Part shown: positions 55,267 through 62,775 of the stretch, piece after piece | Position numbering within the stretch: the stretch's first letter is position 1 | Layout: every line of letters begins with the position of its first letter | NCBI GenBank assembly: GCA_005239165.1 | Contig: RAPG01000014.1 | Coordinates: 81,832-145,831 of the forward strand | Length of the DNA stretch: 64,000 nt | Direction: 5' to 3' | Source of the DNA: Allopusillimonas ginsengisoli | GTDB lineage: Bacteria; Pseudomonadota; Gammaproteobacteria; Burkholderiales; Burkholderiaceae_B | Translations under genes and position numbers: made by a program | Notes under the pieces: model-generated | The model's database searches: none | Told to the model about the DNA's origin: nothing | Seen by the model: only the letters and a program-made list of their open reading frames with translations

Positions 55267-56007
55267 GTGCTGATATCTGCTAAACCTTATTTCGCTTTGC
55301 TGCGCACCGGCCTTGTGGCGGGCGTACTCGCAACGGCTCTCGCGGCTTGCGGCTCCTCCAACTGGGGGTTCCCGTATCGTCCTAATGTGCAACAGGGCAA
55401 CTGGATCACATCCGAACAAGTCGCACAACTGCAGCCCGGCTTGAGCCGCGAGCAGGTGCGCTACATTCTGGGCACACCTACACTGCAAGACATCTTTCGC
55501 ACCGACCGCTGGGACTACCCGTTCTACAACAACCCGGGCTACGGCAAAGAAGAACAGCGCCGCTTCACCGTGTGGTTCGAGGGTGACAGCCTGGTGCGCT
55601 GGGCCGGCGACGAGCAGCCTGATCGACAACCTTTTGAAAAAGCCGACACTGGCATGACACCCCGCGAGGGTGCCCCGGCTGCCAAAGAGCACACCACGAC
55701 AGCTCAACCTGCGGCCGACAGCTCACCCGACACCCAAACCTTGCCCATAGACTCAGGCAAGCAGTACACCCCGTCAGGCATCACAGGCCAGGATCTTGGC
55801 ACGTCAGGCATGCCATCCTTGTCAGGCCAGCCCGCCGATGCCAAAGCGCGTACGGACGACTCAGCGGCCGGTAGCGACCAGGCTGGACAAACAGAAGAGC
55901 AGGCCCAACAGCCTAAACGGCGTCTCAATATTTTTGAGAACAAACAGCCTCCCACACCCGGCGCCCCCTCTGCGGGTCGCGGCAACACGCCTGAACCTTT
56001 ACGCTAA
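55267..56007 (+). CDS. bamE: Outer-membrane assembly lipoprotein BamE (SmpA/OmlA), long form
   Basis: About 246 residues. Lipoprotein signal with lipobox LAAC, then the SmpA/OmlA domain (WITSEQVAQLQPGLSREQVRYILGTPTLQDIFRTDRWDYPF, RRFTVWFEGDSLVRWAGDE). BamE is a small subunit of the BAM complex that inserts outer-membrane proteins. The C-terminal ~130 residues are a Pro/Gln/Ser/Thr-rich tail, far longer than the ~110-residue E. coli protein. GTG 55267 is preferred because AGGGG lies 6 nt before it; ATG 55246 and ATG 55225 are alternatives without a clear ribosome site. Confidence 0.9.
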   Translation: MLISAKPYFALLRTGLVAGVLATALAACGSSNWGFPYRPNVQQGNWITSEQVAQLQPGLSREQVRYILGTPTLQDIFRTDRWDYPFYNNPGYGKEEQRRFTVWFEGDSLVRWAGDEQPDRQPFEKADTGMTPREGAPAAKEHTTTAQPAADSSPDTQTLPIDSGKQYTPSGITGQDLGTSGMPSLSGQPADAKARTDDSAAGSDQAGQTEEQAQQPKRRLNIFENKQPPTPGAPSAGRGNTPEPLR

Positions 56008-56016
56008 GAGGATGCC

Positions 56017-56808
56017 ATGCGCATAGCCATTGCTGGAGCCAGCGGCCGAATGGGCCGCATGCTCATCGAAGCCGTCATCCAAAGCCCTGACCTCGACCTG
56101 GTCGTCGCACTTGACCATGCGGGCTCACCAGCCCTCGGAGAAGATGCCGGCGGTTTTCTGGGGCAAGATACCGGCGTTGTCATTTCTGACGACCTGAACC
56201 AATTGGCCCTTGCTGATTGCCTCATCGATTTCACTCGTCCCGAAGGCACGCTGACTCACCTGCAAGCCTGCGTAAAGCATGGCACCAAATGCGTCATCGG
56301 CACCACAGGCTTTGATGACCAAAGCCGACAAGCCATACAGGCTGCGAGCCAGAAGATAGCCATTGTTTTCGCGCCCAACATGAGCGTTGGCGTCAATGCC
56401 ACGCTAAAGCTGCTCGACATGGCTGCTCGCCTGCTCAACCACGGCTACGACGTCGAAGTTTTCGAAGCGCATCATAAAAACAAGGTAGACGCACCATCGG
56501 GCACAGCCCTGGCCATGGGCGACGCCGTCGCCTCGGCCTGGGGCAAAAAGCTCGACGATATCGCTGACTGGGCCCGACACGGTGAAACCGGTGCCCGCGA
56601 AGACGGCCACATCGGTTTCTCAGTCATGCGCGGGGGTGACATCGTTGGTGACCACACAGTGTATTTCTGCGGCATGGGCGAGCGTATAGAAATTACCCAT
56701 AGATCCAGCAGCAGGGCCACCTATGCCCAGGGCAGCCTGCGCGCCGCGCGTTATCTGGCACGCAAAGATTTCGGGCTGTTTGATATGCACGACGTTTTGG
56801 CGACCTGA
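56017..56808 (+). CDS. dapB: 4-hydroxy-tetrahydrodipicolinate reductase
   Basis: 263 residues. It catalyses the NAD(P)H-dependent step after DapA in lysine and diaminopimelate synthesis. N-terminal dinucleotide motif IAGASGRMGRML, GTTGFDDQSRQAI, FAPNMSVGVN, and the catalytic EAHHKNKVDAPSGTA. It follows bamE by 9 nt and is probably co-transcribed. Confidence 0.97.
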   Translation: MRIAIAGASGRMGRMLIEAVIQSPDLDLVVALDHAGSPALGEDAGGFLGQDTGVVISDDLNQLALADCLIDFTRPEGTLTHLQACVKHGTKCVIGTTGFDDQSRQAIQAASQKIAIVFAPNMSVGVNATLKLLDMAARLLNHGYDVEVFEAHHKNKVDAPSGTALAMGDAVASAWGKKLDDIADWARHGETGAREDGHIGFSVMRGGDIVGDHTVYFCGMGERIEITHRSSSRATYAQGSLRAARYLARKDFGLFDMHDVLAT

Positions 56809-57013
56809 GCGTCATCGGGGTTAAGGCCGGCAAATGATGCGAATCAGCCGGCTCAGCCCCTTACCAATGAGGCCATAGCGTCTTAATCGATGGCACGCTG
56901 GGCGCTTCGGCTGCCCTACATGCTCGTTGCGCCAACAGCGGGCCTGCCATATGCGCTACAGAATATGATCAATGAGCGAGGGCCGGGCTGCGTGTCGTTC
57001 TTGAACTGGCCCC

Positions 57014-58036
57014 TTAGCTGACCGCCACGGGCTCTTGCTCAAGCGTAACGTCAAATTTGTTTTTAATGTCAGTTTTGATGGCATCAGCCAACGCTGTAAC
57101 ATCTGCAGCGGTGGCCCCTCCCTTGTTCACAAGCACCAGTGCCTGCCTGTCATGCACTGCCATTGCGCCCAGACGCCGTCCTTTCCAGCCCGCCCTGTCT
57201 ATCATCCAGCCAGCGGCAAGCTTGCAGCGCCCACTGCCTTCTATGGGATACGACACCAGATCGGGGTAGATAGCAAGAAGTCTGTCTCGCGTTTCAAGTG
57301 GCACTATCGGGTTCTTGAAAAAGCTGCCCGCATTGCCCAACACCGCCGGGTCAGGTAATTTTTGACGCCTGATGTCGCAGACTGCATCAAACACCTGTTT
57401 TGCGTTGAGTGACGTCTTGTCAGCGGCCAAACCCGGATAGCGTTGCAAATCGGGATAACCGAGCACGGGGCACCAGGGCCGGGGCAAACAAAAACGCACT
57501 GCCACGATCAGCCACCGGCCAGGCTTGGACTGCTTGAAAACACTGTTTCGATATGAAAACCCGCAGTCCTGTGCACGCATGTTCACCAGTTTTTGCGTAT
57601 GCATGTCCCATGCCGTCAGACTGTCAAAACGCTGATCAAGTTCGACACCGTAGGCACCAATATTTTGCACCGGCGCAGCCCCGACTGTGCCCGGAATCAA
57701 AGCCAGATTCTCAAGCCCCCACCAGCCCTTTTCAACACAGTGCGCAACAAACGCATGCCAGTTCTCACCGGCCTGTGCTTCAACGATAAAGGCATCGGGC
57801 CTTTCTTCGAGCAGCCTCACTCCACGTGTTTCGACCTTGATGACCAGACAATCAAGCTGGGGGGCCAACACCACATTGCTGCCGCCGCCCAGCACAAATA
57901 CACTGGAATGATCACCAGCCAGGGTGGAAATAGCCGGAAGCTGTTCCTGTGAGTGAAAGCGCACTAAGGTTTGTGCCCGCGCGCGCAAGCCCAGCGTGTT
58001 GAAAGCGGTAAGGTCTTGCTCTGAAGTATGCAGCAT
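57014..58036 (-). CDS. murB: UDP-N-acetylenolpyruvoylglucosamine reductase
   Basis: About 340 residues, type I MurB. It reduces the enolpyruvyl group to make UDP-MurNAc in peptidoglycan synthesis. The start region TAFNTLGLRARA, the FAD-binding VLGGGSNVVL, the GTVGAAPVQNIGAYG block and the GNAGSFFKNPIV motif with the catalytic Ser are present. ATG 58036 gives the family start; a longer frame to 58108 adds unrelated residues. Convergent with dapB. Confidence 0.95.
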   Translation of the reverse strand: MLHTSEQDLTAFNTLGLRARAQTLVRFHSQEQLPAISTLAGDHSSVFVLGGGSNVVLAPQLDCLVIKVETRGVRLLEERPDAFIVEAQAGENWHAFVAHCVEKGWWGLENLALIPGTVGAAPVQNIGAYGVELDQRFDSLTAWDMHTQKLVNMRAQDCGFSYRNSVFKQSKPGRWLIVAVRFCLPRPWCPVLGYPDLQRYPGLAADKTSLNAKQVFDAVCDIRRQKLPDPAVLGNAGSFFKNPIVPLETRDRLLAIYPDLVSYPIEGSGRCKLAAGWMIDRAGWKGRRLGAMAVHDRQALVLVNKGGATAADVTALADAIKTDIKNKFDVTLEQEPVAVS

Positions 58037-58160
58037 TGCCTGGCAATTAAAGGGTAAGCGGCCAAGGCCGGAAAAAAACATAAGCATACCCTGCCAGGCC
58101 ATCCTCACCCCCTATTTCAGCCACGCCAGAGCCACTACCTCGCACGCTCGCCACCTCCAT

Positions 58161-58189
58161 TTGCACAAGCTGAAAAAATACCCTAAAAT
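58161..58189 (+). promoter_or_regulatory. Sigma-70 promoter of the first tRNA-Gly gene
   Basis: TTGCAC (58161-58166), a 17-nt spacer, then TAAAAT (58184-58189). It lies 55 nt upstream of the tRNA 5' end. Confidence 0.6.
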
Positions 58190-58244
58190 GCGATCCTTCT
58201 TTCGAAATATAGTTAACTTGCCAATTCGAAAGTGCAGCATCAAC

Positions 58245-58320
58245 GCGGGAATAGCTCAGTTGGTAGAGCGCAACCTTGCCAAGGTTGAGGTCGCGAGTTC
58301 GAGCCTCGTTTCCCGCTCCA
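58245..58320 (+). tRNA. tRNA-Gly (anticodon GCC)
   Basis: 76 nt including an encoded CCA end. The acceptor stem GCGGGAA pairs with TTCCCGC, the D arm is AGCTCAGTTGGTAGAGC, the anticodon stem-loop CAACCTTGCCAAGGTTG carries GCC at 58278-58280, and the T loop is TTCGAGC. A second gene 3.2 kb downstream differs at one T-loop base. Confidence 0.97.
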
Positions 58321-58328
58321 AAATTTTC

Positions 58329-58360
58329 ATCTATGGACACCCATTGGCATCCATAGATGA
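58329..58360. repeat. Inverted repeat immediately after tRNA-Gly 1
   Basis: CATCTATGGA (58329-58338) and TCCATAGATG (58351-58360) are perfect 10-bp arms around 12 nt. It is not followed by T-run but by a true terminator a few bases on. It may be a processing hairpin or a relic of a recombination site. Confidence 0.6.
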
Positions 58361-58364
58361 TTGA

Positions 58365-58400
58365 AAAAGGCCGAACACTTTGTGTCTCGGCCTTTTTTTT
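58365..58400 (+). terminator. Strong Rho-independent terminator after tRNA-Gly 1
   Basis: AAAAAGGCCGA (58365-58375) pairs with TCGGCCTTTTT (58387-58397), and T continues to 58400. Flanking A and T runs make it work on both strands. Confidence 0.85.
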
Positions 58401-58437
58401 CGTCCAGCGCCGTCCAGCTACAGCCACGCGGCAGCCT

Positions 58438-58643
58438 GCATTCTGCCCGGCAGCCACGTGTCCTTCGTGCTGGAAGGCGGAAAAATCATCATCCAGAAAG
58501 CCGGCACTGGAACAGAGGATCGGCGTACAGAGCTGCGGGCGGCCGCCGCCAGAGTGCACACGAGCTTGGATCAGCCATTCAGGCAAATGGACAGCGACGC
58601 CATCATGGCGTTCCTACGTCCGACTGACGATGACTATGCTTGA
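58438..58643 (+). pseudogene. 5'-truncated AbrB/MazE-like antitoxin remnant
   Basis: In the frame ending at 58643, the reading PGSHVSFVLEGGKIIIQKA and then RRTELRAAAARVHTSLD...MDSDAIMAFLRPTDDD matches the second half of AbrB-type antitoxins. The N-terminal half of the DNA-binding hairpin is missing; sequence upstream of about 58438 in this frame is unrelated and runs into the tRNA terminator. Its end overlaps the PIN toxin start, the normal arrangement of a toxin-antitoxin operon. The start coordinate is where homology appears to begin, not a start codon. Confidence 0.6.
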
Positions 58644-59079
58644 TCTATCCAAGTACGATGGTTCGGCAGGTTTTCTGGTCCATACCAATATATGGATCGA
58701 TTGCATGAACCCCGAAAGCCATTGGCACGAGTGGTCTGTGGATCAGATACAGGGTTGCAGCGAGCTAGCACCACTGCACGTCAATCTGATAATCTACACT
58801 GAACTACTCATTCCTGGTCCTGATATTGAGGCACTGGACGCCATGCTCAATGTCTACGATACGCTGCGTAGCCCCTTGCCGTGGGCATGCGCCGGGCTGG
58901 CGGCAAAAGCCTATATAAGCTACCGCCGCAACGGTGGCACACGTCAGGTGCCGTTGCCCGATTTCTACATCGGCGCTCACGCGGCCGCTGCCAACCTGAG
59001 CGTACTTAGTCGCGATGTGCGGCCCTATCGCAACCATTTCCCACGCCTGCGCTGCATCGGCCCCGACGCAAACATCTGA
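58630..59079 (+). CDS. PIN-domain (VapC-like) toxin with altered active site
   Basis: 149 residues. PIN-domain layout is clear: FLVHTNIWIDCM at the start, HVNLIIYTELLI, then LPDFYIGAHAAAANLSVLSRDVRPYRNHFPRL near the end. VapC toxins are Mg2+-dependent ribonucleases using four acidic residues. The first, normally Asp in LVDTNVWID, is His here, while the central Glu, the Asp of LPDF and the Asp of SRD remain. With the antitoxin truncated, a loss of activity is a sensible inference. ATG 58630 overlaps the antitoxin end; ATG 58636 is also possible. Confidence 0.8.
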   Translation: MTMLDLSKYDGSAGFLVHTNIWIDCMNPESHWHEWSVDQIQGCSELAPLHVNLIIYTELLIPGPDIEALDAMLNVYDTLRSPLPWACAGLAAKAYISYRRNGGTRQVPLPDFYIGAHAAAANLSVLSRDVRPYRNHFPRLRCIGPDANI

Positions 59080-59301
59080 CACTTACAAAGCTCGCGCAAC
59101 GGTCAAGAACGACGGCGCCAGCAAAAAGGCAGGTCTACAAGAAAGTGTCGTACGTATTGATCTGCCATAATGGCTTAACACCAAAAACAGTAATCTGGTA
59201 CGCCAGTAATGCGGGCCTCTCATCCGCACTGTCGTCTATGTCGAGAGACAACTGTGCACGACGCGCATTAACTATTTGGCTGACTTGAAGGATGATATCT
59301 T

Positions 59302-59337
59302 CCGCCCCGCCAAATATGGTACTCGTTGGCGAGGCGG
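59302..59337 (-). terminator. Stem-loop after the baeRF-like gene
   Basis: CCGCC-c-CGCCAA (59302-59313) pairs with TTGGCG-a-GGCGG (59326-59337), 11 pairs and one mismatch, 13 nt after the stop codon on the minus strand. No T-run follows. Confidence 0.5.
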
Positions 59338-59350
59338 AGCCGCTCTGGTC

Positions 59351-60508
59351 TTAATAGCGGAATATAGCTGCCAGACCAGAAGCGTCAGGCATACGCTCAG
59401 CCGGCACCATAATGACCTCGCCGCCTGTACGCAATACCTGTTCACCAAGGTCGTCGAGCATGTCGTCGATCTGAGGATCTTCCTGTTTGCCGTACTGGAC
59501 CGAACCTGTCTGAGGATCGATACGCCCTGGTATCTGCCGGTCCGCTTCGAGTAGCAACACTCGCACACGCCCGGCCACAGCTGCTGCAGCCACGTCTGAC
59601 AGATCGGCACTCGCCTGCTGGGCATTGCGCGCAGCATTGAACTCGTCGACCAATCCGGCAAGACGACGGATATACAAGGGCTCCATGATGTTCCAGGAGA
59701 GCGTGCGCAGTTCGTCTTGTTTAAGAACGTCAGGGTTGATGTCAACGCTTTCGTCCAGCAACTGAGAATTATGGCTGACCTCGCGAAACAGCGCGTGATG
59801 CTCGGGCAAGGCTGCCAGAATGAGCGGCAACCCCGAGTGTTTGGAATAATGCGCAGTGAAGCCGCGATCTACCGCCCGGAAGAAGCGCTCAGTTTGTCGA
59901 TCAATCACGTCGCTTTTTGAACCATGGCTGTAGCGCATATCATCAGTGCGCCCAGACAGGCTGGCTGTACTGCCCGTGGTGCGCATGCGACTTACGGGTT
60001 CAGGCACCTCATCACCCATAATCTCGCTCGCCGTCGAAGGGACATCTGCCGCCAGGGAAACTTCGTTAAGACTATCGCGATTGCCCTCAAACAGGCGGGC
60101 CGTCTGCCGGCTGATACACAGCACCTGAAAACGGTCAGCGGATTGAAATGTGCGCAGCAGCGGTTTGATATGAAAACTGTCTGCAACGATTGCAAGCTGG
60201 GCAGTGGGCCTATGTATAGGCATCACCCGGAAAAACCCCTCTGCTCCGAAAACACCGATGCCATCTGAGGTGTGATTCCAGAAGCTAGTATCGGCAGCCA
60301 GTTCATGAAAAGGAGCAAGGGATTTTTCGACACTCTCTTTTGAATATCGGGCAATTAAAGATTCTTCAATCTGCCTGACCAAGTTACGAAAAAGAATCGG
60401 GTCTTGCTTATTATCTGGATGCTGCCGGTGCGTGGGTTGATAAAGAGAAATATACGGACCAGCCTCTTTCAGGTCTAAAAGGTCATTCAGGTTTTGAAGT
60501 GTCTGCAT
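59351..60508 (-). CDS. Bacterial archaeo-eukaryotic release factor-like protein (baeRF family)
   Basis: 385 residues. The C-terminal third resembles the eRF1/Pelota-type (baeRF) fold: HYSKHSGLPLILAALPEHHALFREVS, RRLAGLVDEFNAARNAQQ, RVRVLLLEADRQIPG, and the closing GGEVIMVPAERMPDASGLAAIFRY. The N-terminal part (YISLYQPTHR...DPILFRNLVRQIEESL, then ARLFEGNRDSLNEVSL) also fits this family. Proteins of this type are proposed to act on ribosomes in rescue or dormancy, without experimental proof that I can cite for this one. It is 42 nt downstream of an HPF-like gene, which supports a ribosome role. Confidence 0.75.
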   Translation of the reverse strand: MQTLQNLNDLLDLKEAGPYISLYQPTHRQHPDNKQDPILFRNLVRQIEESLIARYSKESVEKSLAPFHELAADTSFWNHTSDGIGVFGAEGFFRVMPIHRPTAQLAIVADSFHIKPLLRTFQSADRFQVLCISRQTARLFEGNRDSLNEVSLAADVPSTASEIMGDEVPEPVSRMRTTGSTASLSGRTDDMRYSHGSKSDVIDRQTERFFRAVDRGFTAHYSKHSGLPLILAALPEHHALFREVSHNSQLLDESVDINPDVLKQDELRTLSWNIMEPLYIRRLAGLVDEFNAARNAQQASADLSDVAAAAVAGRVRVLLLEADRQIPGRIDPQTGSVQYGKQEDPQIDDMLDDLGEQVLRTGGEVIMVPAERMPDASGLAAIFRY

Positions 60509-60550
60509 AAATCCTCTTTTCTACATATTAAAAACGATTGTGACAAATAT

Positions 60551-60910
60551 TTAATCGGTGGGATCAATCTGATCGGACGCCACTACTTGATCGTGACGTG
60601 CCGCATTGCGTTTGCCAAACGCGGTATCAAGAGCGTGAGTCATTTTGCCAAGAGTACCGTCCACGGCTAGCGCCAGCGTCGAGGCTTGATGACTTACGGA
60701 TATGGGGTTCAGGCCCGCAACACGTGCTTCGAGTACGCAGCGTTTGTCGTCTGGGCCTGACTTTCCGCTGTTTAAATCGCTGAAATGAACTTCGATGCGG
60801 GTGATGTGTTCTGCAAAGCGTTTCAACGCGTTGCTTATTTTTTGCTCAACTTTGGCAGTGAACTCTTCGGAGCCAGTGATATGGCTGTCAGTATTTACTT
60901 GAATTTGCAT
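60551..60910 (-). CDS. HPF/RaiA-family ribosome hibernation factor, short form
   Basis: 119 residues of the S30AE family: MQIQVNTDSHITGSEEFTAKVEQKISNALKRFAEHITRIEVHFSDLNSGKSG and VLEARVAGLNPISVSHQASTLALAVDGTLGKMTHALD. Short HPF/YfiA proteins bind the 30S decoding centre and silence ribosomes in stress or stationary phase. It is more divergent than the usual rpoN-linked HPF, so a second paralogue is likely elsewhere. Ribosome site AAAGGAG lies 5 nt before the ATG. First gene of the operon with the baeRF-like gene. Confidence 0.87.
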   Translation of the reverse strand: MQIQVNTDSHITGSEEFTAKVEQKISNALKRFAEHITRIEVHFSDLNSGKSGPDDKRCVLEARVAGLNPISVSHQASTLALAVDGTLGKMTHALDTAFGKRNAARHDQVVASDQIDPTD

Positions 60911-61448
60911 GACGCTCCTTTAAATGTGTTGGTTCTCTTCATTTTTACCATAGTTGCGAATATTGGGCTGAGCACTTGAGATTTTATCGCGCACATACGG
61001 ATGATGTAATGATTTAAAACAATAAAACGAGTTTTATAATAAAATATAAACATCGAGGTTTTTTAAAATTGACCATATAATTAATAATTTAACGCATTAT
61101 CCTGAAAATAAGTCGCCAATATAATTTAAAAATATTTTGTGTGAAATTTAATAAACGATTTTGCAATAAAACTCATGAGTCGAAAAAACGAACTCGATCC
61201 GGCTGGCCGGGCCGACGTTAAACAGCATATGCAGCGAGAAGAGACGGTAGCCACGGCACAATGCAGATTACGCCTTGCCAGAGAGGGCGGTCGGGCTTAA
61301 TCAAAAGCGGCCATCACGCAGGCCAAGGGCTCTTAGGCCCATGCAGTCTGCGATAACCCCCCCAGAAAGAGACAGGCAAGTACACAAATTCAAAAAAACT
61401 GCTATACTTTTGGACTTCGCTGGTCTGTGCAATCGCATACCAGCAAAT
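60911..61448. other. Gene-free AT-rich stretch upstream of the HPF operon and tRNA-Gly 2
   Basis: No convincing gene. It must hold the minus-strand promoter of the HPF operon (TATGGT about 45 nt before the start is the best -10) and the promoter of tRNA-Gly 2. The part from about 61000 to 61170 is strikingly AT-rich (TATAATAAAATATAAAC and similar) compared with the surrounding GC-rich DNA, suggesting foreign origin or a strong promoter/UP element. Confidence 0.6.
61400..61408 (+). promoter_or_regulatory. Extended -10 promoter element of tRNA-Gly 2
   Basis: TGCTATACT (61400-61408) is an extended -10 (TGnTATACT) 40 nt upstream of the tRNA. No good -35 is seen, which is usual for extended -10 promoters. 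Confidence 0.55.
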
Positions 61449-61524
61449 GCGGGAATAGCTCAGTTGGTAGAGCGCAACCTTGCCAAGGTTGAGGTCGCGA
61501 GTTCGAGACTCGTTTCCCGCTCCA
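61449..61524 (+). tRNA. tRNA-Gly (anticodon GCC), second copy
   Basis: 76 nt including CCA, identical to the first copy except for one T-loop base (TTCGAGA instead of TTCGAGC). The identity continues for five bases past CCA (AAATT follows the shared A). Anticodon GCC. Confidence 0.97.
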
Positions 61525-61532
61525 AAATTCTA

Positions 61533-61563
61533 AAAAGGCCCAGACTTCGGTTTGGGCTTTTTT
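61533..61563 (+). terminator. Rho-independent terminator after tRNA-Gly 2
   Basis: GCCCAGAC (61538-61545) pairs with GTTTGGGC (61550-61557) around a TTCG tetraloop and is followed by six T; AAAAA precedes the stem. Confidence 0.88.
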
Positions 61564-61605
61564 GTGTATGCCTGCTTTTCGGTAGAACGACGTAGGGTAT
61601 CAACA

Positions 61606-62223
61606 ATGGAAACTGTATTACTCCTGTTAATGGTCGCCGCAGTATGGCAAGTGTTGCGTGTGCAATACCAGCGAACGCATATTGCTTTGCTAGGGCGTCA
61701 TTTAGCCAGTTTTCAGCTTGAACGCCACATGGAAACGCTAACGCAGGGCTACACCCGCGCCATCCAGGAGCAGAACGAATCACGCCAAATCCAGGTGCTG
61801 GAAACCTTCAGTCAGACCGAACGCGCAGTGGCAGCACAAGTGCAGTCACTGGCCGACGTAATGCAAAAGGAAAGCACGCAGGCCACCGGCATGGGTATTC
61901 TTTCATTCTGCGTACCTTACGCCGAGCGTTTTCTTCCTGCTGCGGTGCGAGATTTCCGCAAGCTGCTGCACATCCATGCAGCGGGCTTGCGCCACGCGGT
62001 AGATAATGAAGACGGCAAAGACGCGAAAAGCCGCGCTTACCGCCTCTCTGCAGAGCTGTATCTGCTGCAGCACAGCTGCCACTGGTTTTGTAAATCACGC
62101 ACCGTGGCCAATGCACGGTTGCTGATGCGGCATAAGGTTAATCATCAGAAAGTACTGGAATCGGTGTCTGCCCTAACGCGCTCGTCATATCAGCAATGGC
62201 TGCAAGGCACCGATAGGCGATAG
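61606..62223 (+). CDS. Hypothetical membrane-anchored coiled-coil protein
   Basis: 205 residues, family not recognised. An N-terminal membrane anchor (METVLLLLMVAAVWQVLRV) is followed by a Gln/Glu-rich helix (YTRAIQEQNESRQIQVLETFSQTERAVAAQVQSLADVM) and a further helical part with HSCHWFCKSRTVANARLL. ATG 61606 has AGGG about 8 nt upstream. The last codons and stop lie within a heptamer repeat (see below), so the present C-terminus may be recent. The gene has no clear operon partner. Confidence 0.65.
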   Translation: METVLLLLMVAAVWQVLRVQYQRTHIALLGRHLASFQLERHMETLTQGYTRAIQEQNESRQIQVLETFSQTERAVAAQVQSLADVMQKESTQATGMGILSFCVPYAERFLPAAVRDFRKLLHIHAAGLRHAVDNEDGKDAKSRAYRLSAELYLLQHSCHWFCKSRTVANARLLMRHKVNHQKVLESVSALTRSSYQQWLQGTDRR

Positions 62224-62295
62224 GCGATAGGCAATAGGCGATAGGCAATAGGCAATAGGCAATAGGCAATAGGCAATAGGCAATAGGCAATAGGC
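62212..62295 (+). repeat. Heptamer tandem repeat (A/G)ATAGGC, 12 copies
   Basis: Twelve perfect 7-bp units: GATAGGC three times, AATAGGC, GATAGGC, then AATAGGC seven times. The first two units contain the stop codon of the upstream gene. There are no spacers, so it is not a CRISPR. Such microsatellites arise and change length by strand slippage. Confidence 0.95.
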
Positions 62296-62328
62296 AGCCT
62301 TAGCATTGCACCCTATGCCGATCCAGCG

Positions 62329-62715
62329 TCACGCCCGGGACAGCATGCCGGCGGAATCCAGGTCATCTTCCGTTAAGCGATGCAATTCAAGCACACGCCG
62401 CAACTCCGTAATCGCAGACTCATCTGGCACGACATGCTCGTTTTCGGGCAAGCCAACCAGTCGGCGCACCAGGGCCTGGGTCTTCAAGGTACACGCCATG
62501 GCGGGGTCACTCAAGCCCAAATACCGCTGTACAAAATGAATGCGCAACATCGCGTCCAGAGGGCAGCAGACGGTGTCCCGGCCAATTGTCGATTTATAGT
62601 ACGGCATTACAAGCTCCACCCATGCATGCCATGGCACGCGCGAAAAAAGCTTCTGACACCACACTAGCTTTTGAAGCCCCAGGGCTTCTGCTTCGGGAAA
62701 AAGGAGTATTTGCAT
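62329..62715 (-). pseudogene. IS5-family transposase N-terminal fragment
   Basis: 128 residues matching the N-terminal DUF772 domain of IS5-type transposases (MQILLFPEAEALGLQKLVWCQKLFSRVPWHAWVELV, DAMLRIHFVQRYLGLSDPAM, PDESAITELRRVLELH). It stops at SAGMLSRA, before the DDE catalytic domain, so it cannot transpose. No terminal inverted repeats were recognised. It marks an old insertion in this accessory zone. Confidence 0.8.
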
Positions 62716-62775
62716 ATCGTGTCCTGTACGTTTAATGATGTTGCTGCTCAAACACTTTATTTCGCACTTGAAGGT

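Noticed and set aside
58357..58629. N-terminal extension of the PIN toxin frame back to 58357
   Set aside because: The extra ~90 residues start in the tRNA terminator and show no homology; the toxin begins at 58630.
62212..62295. Possible CRISPR array
   Set aside because: Units of 7 bp follow each other without spacers; this is a microsatellite. The same holds for the 15-bp repeat at the window end.
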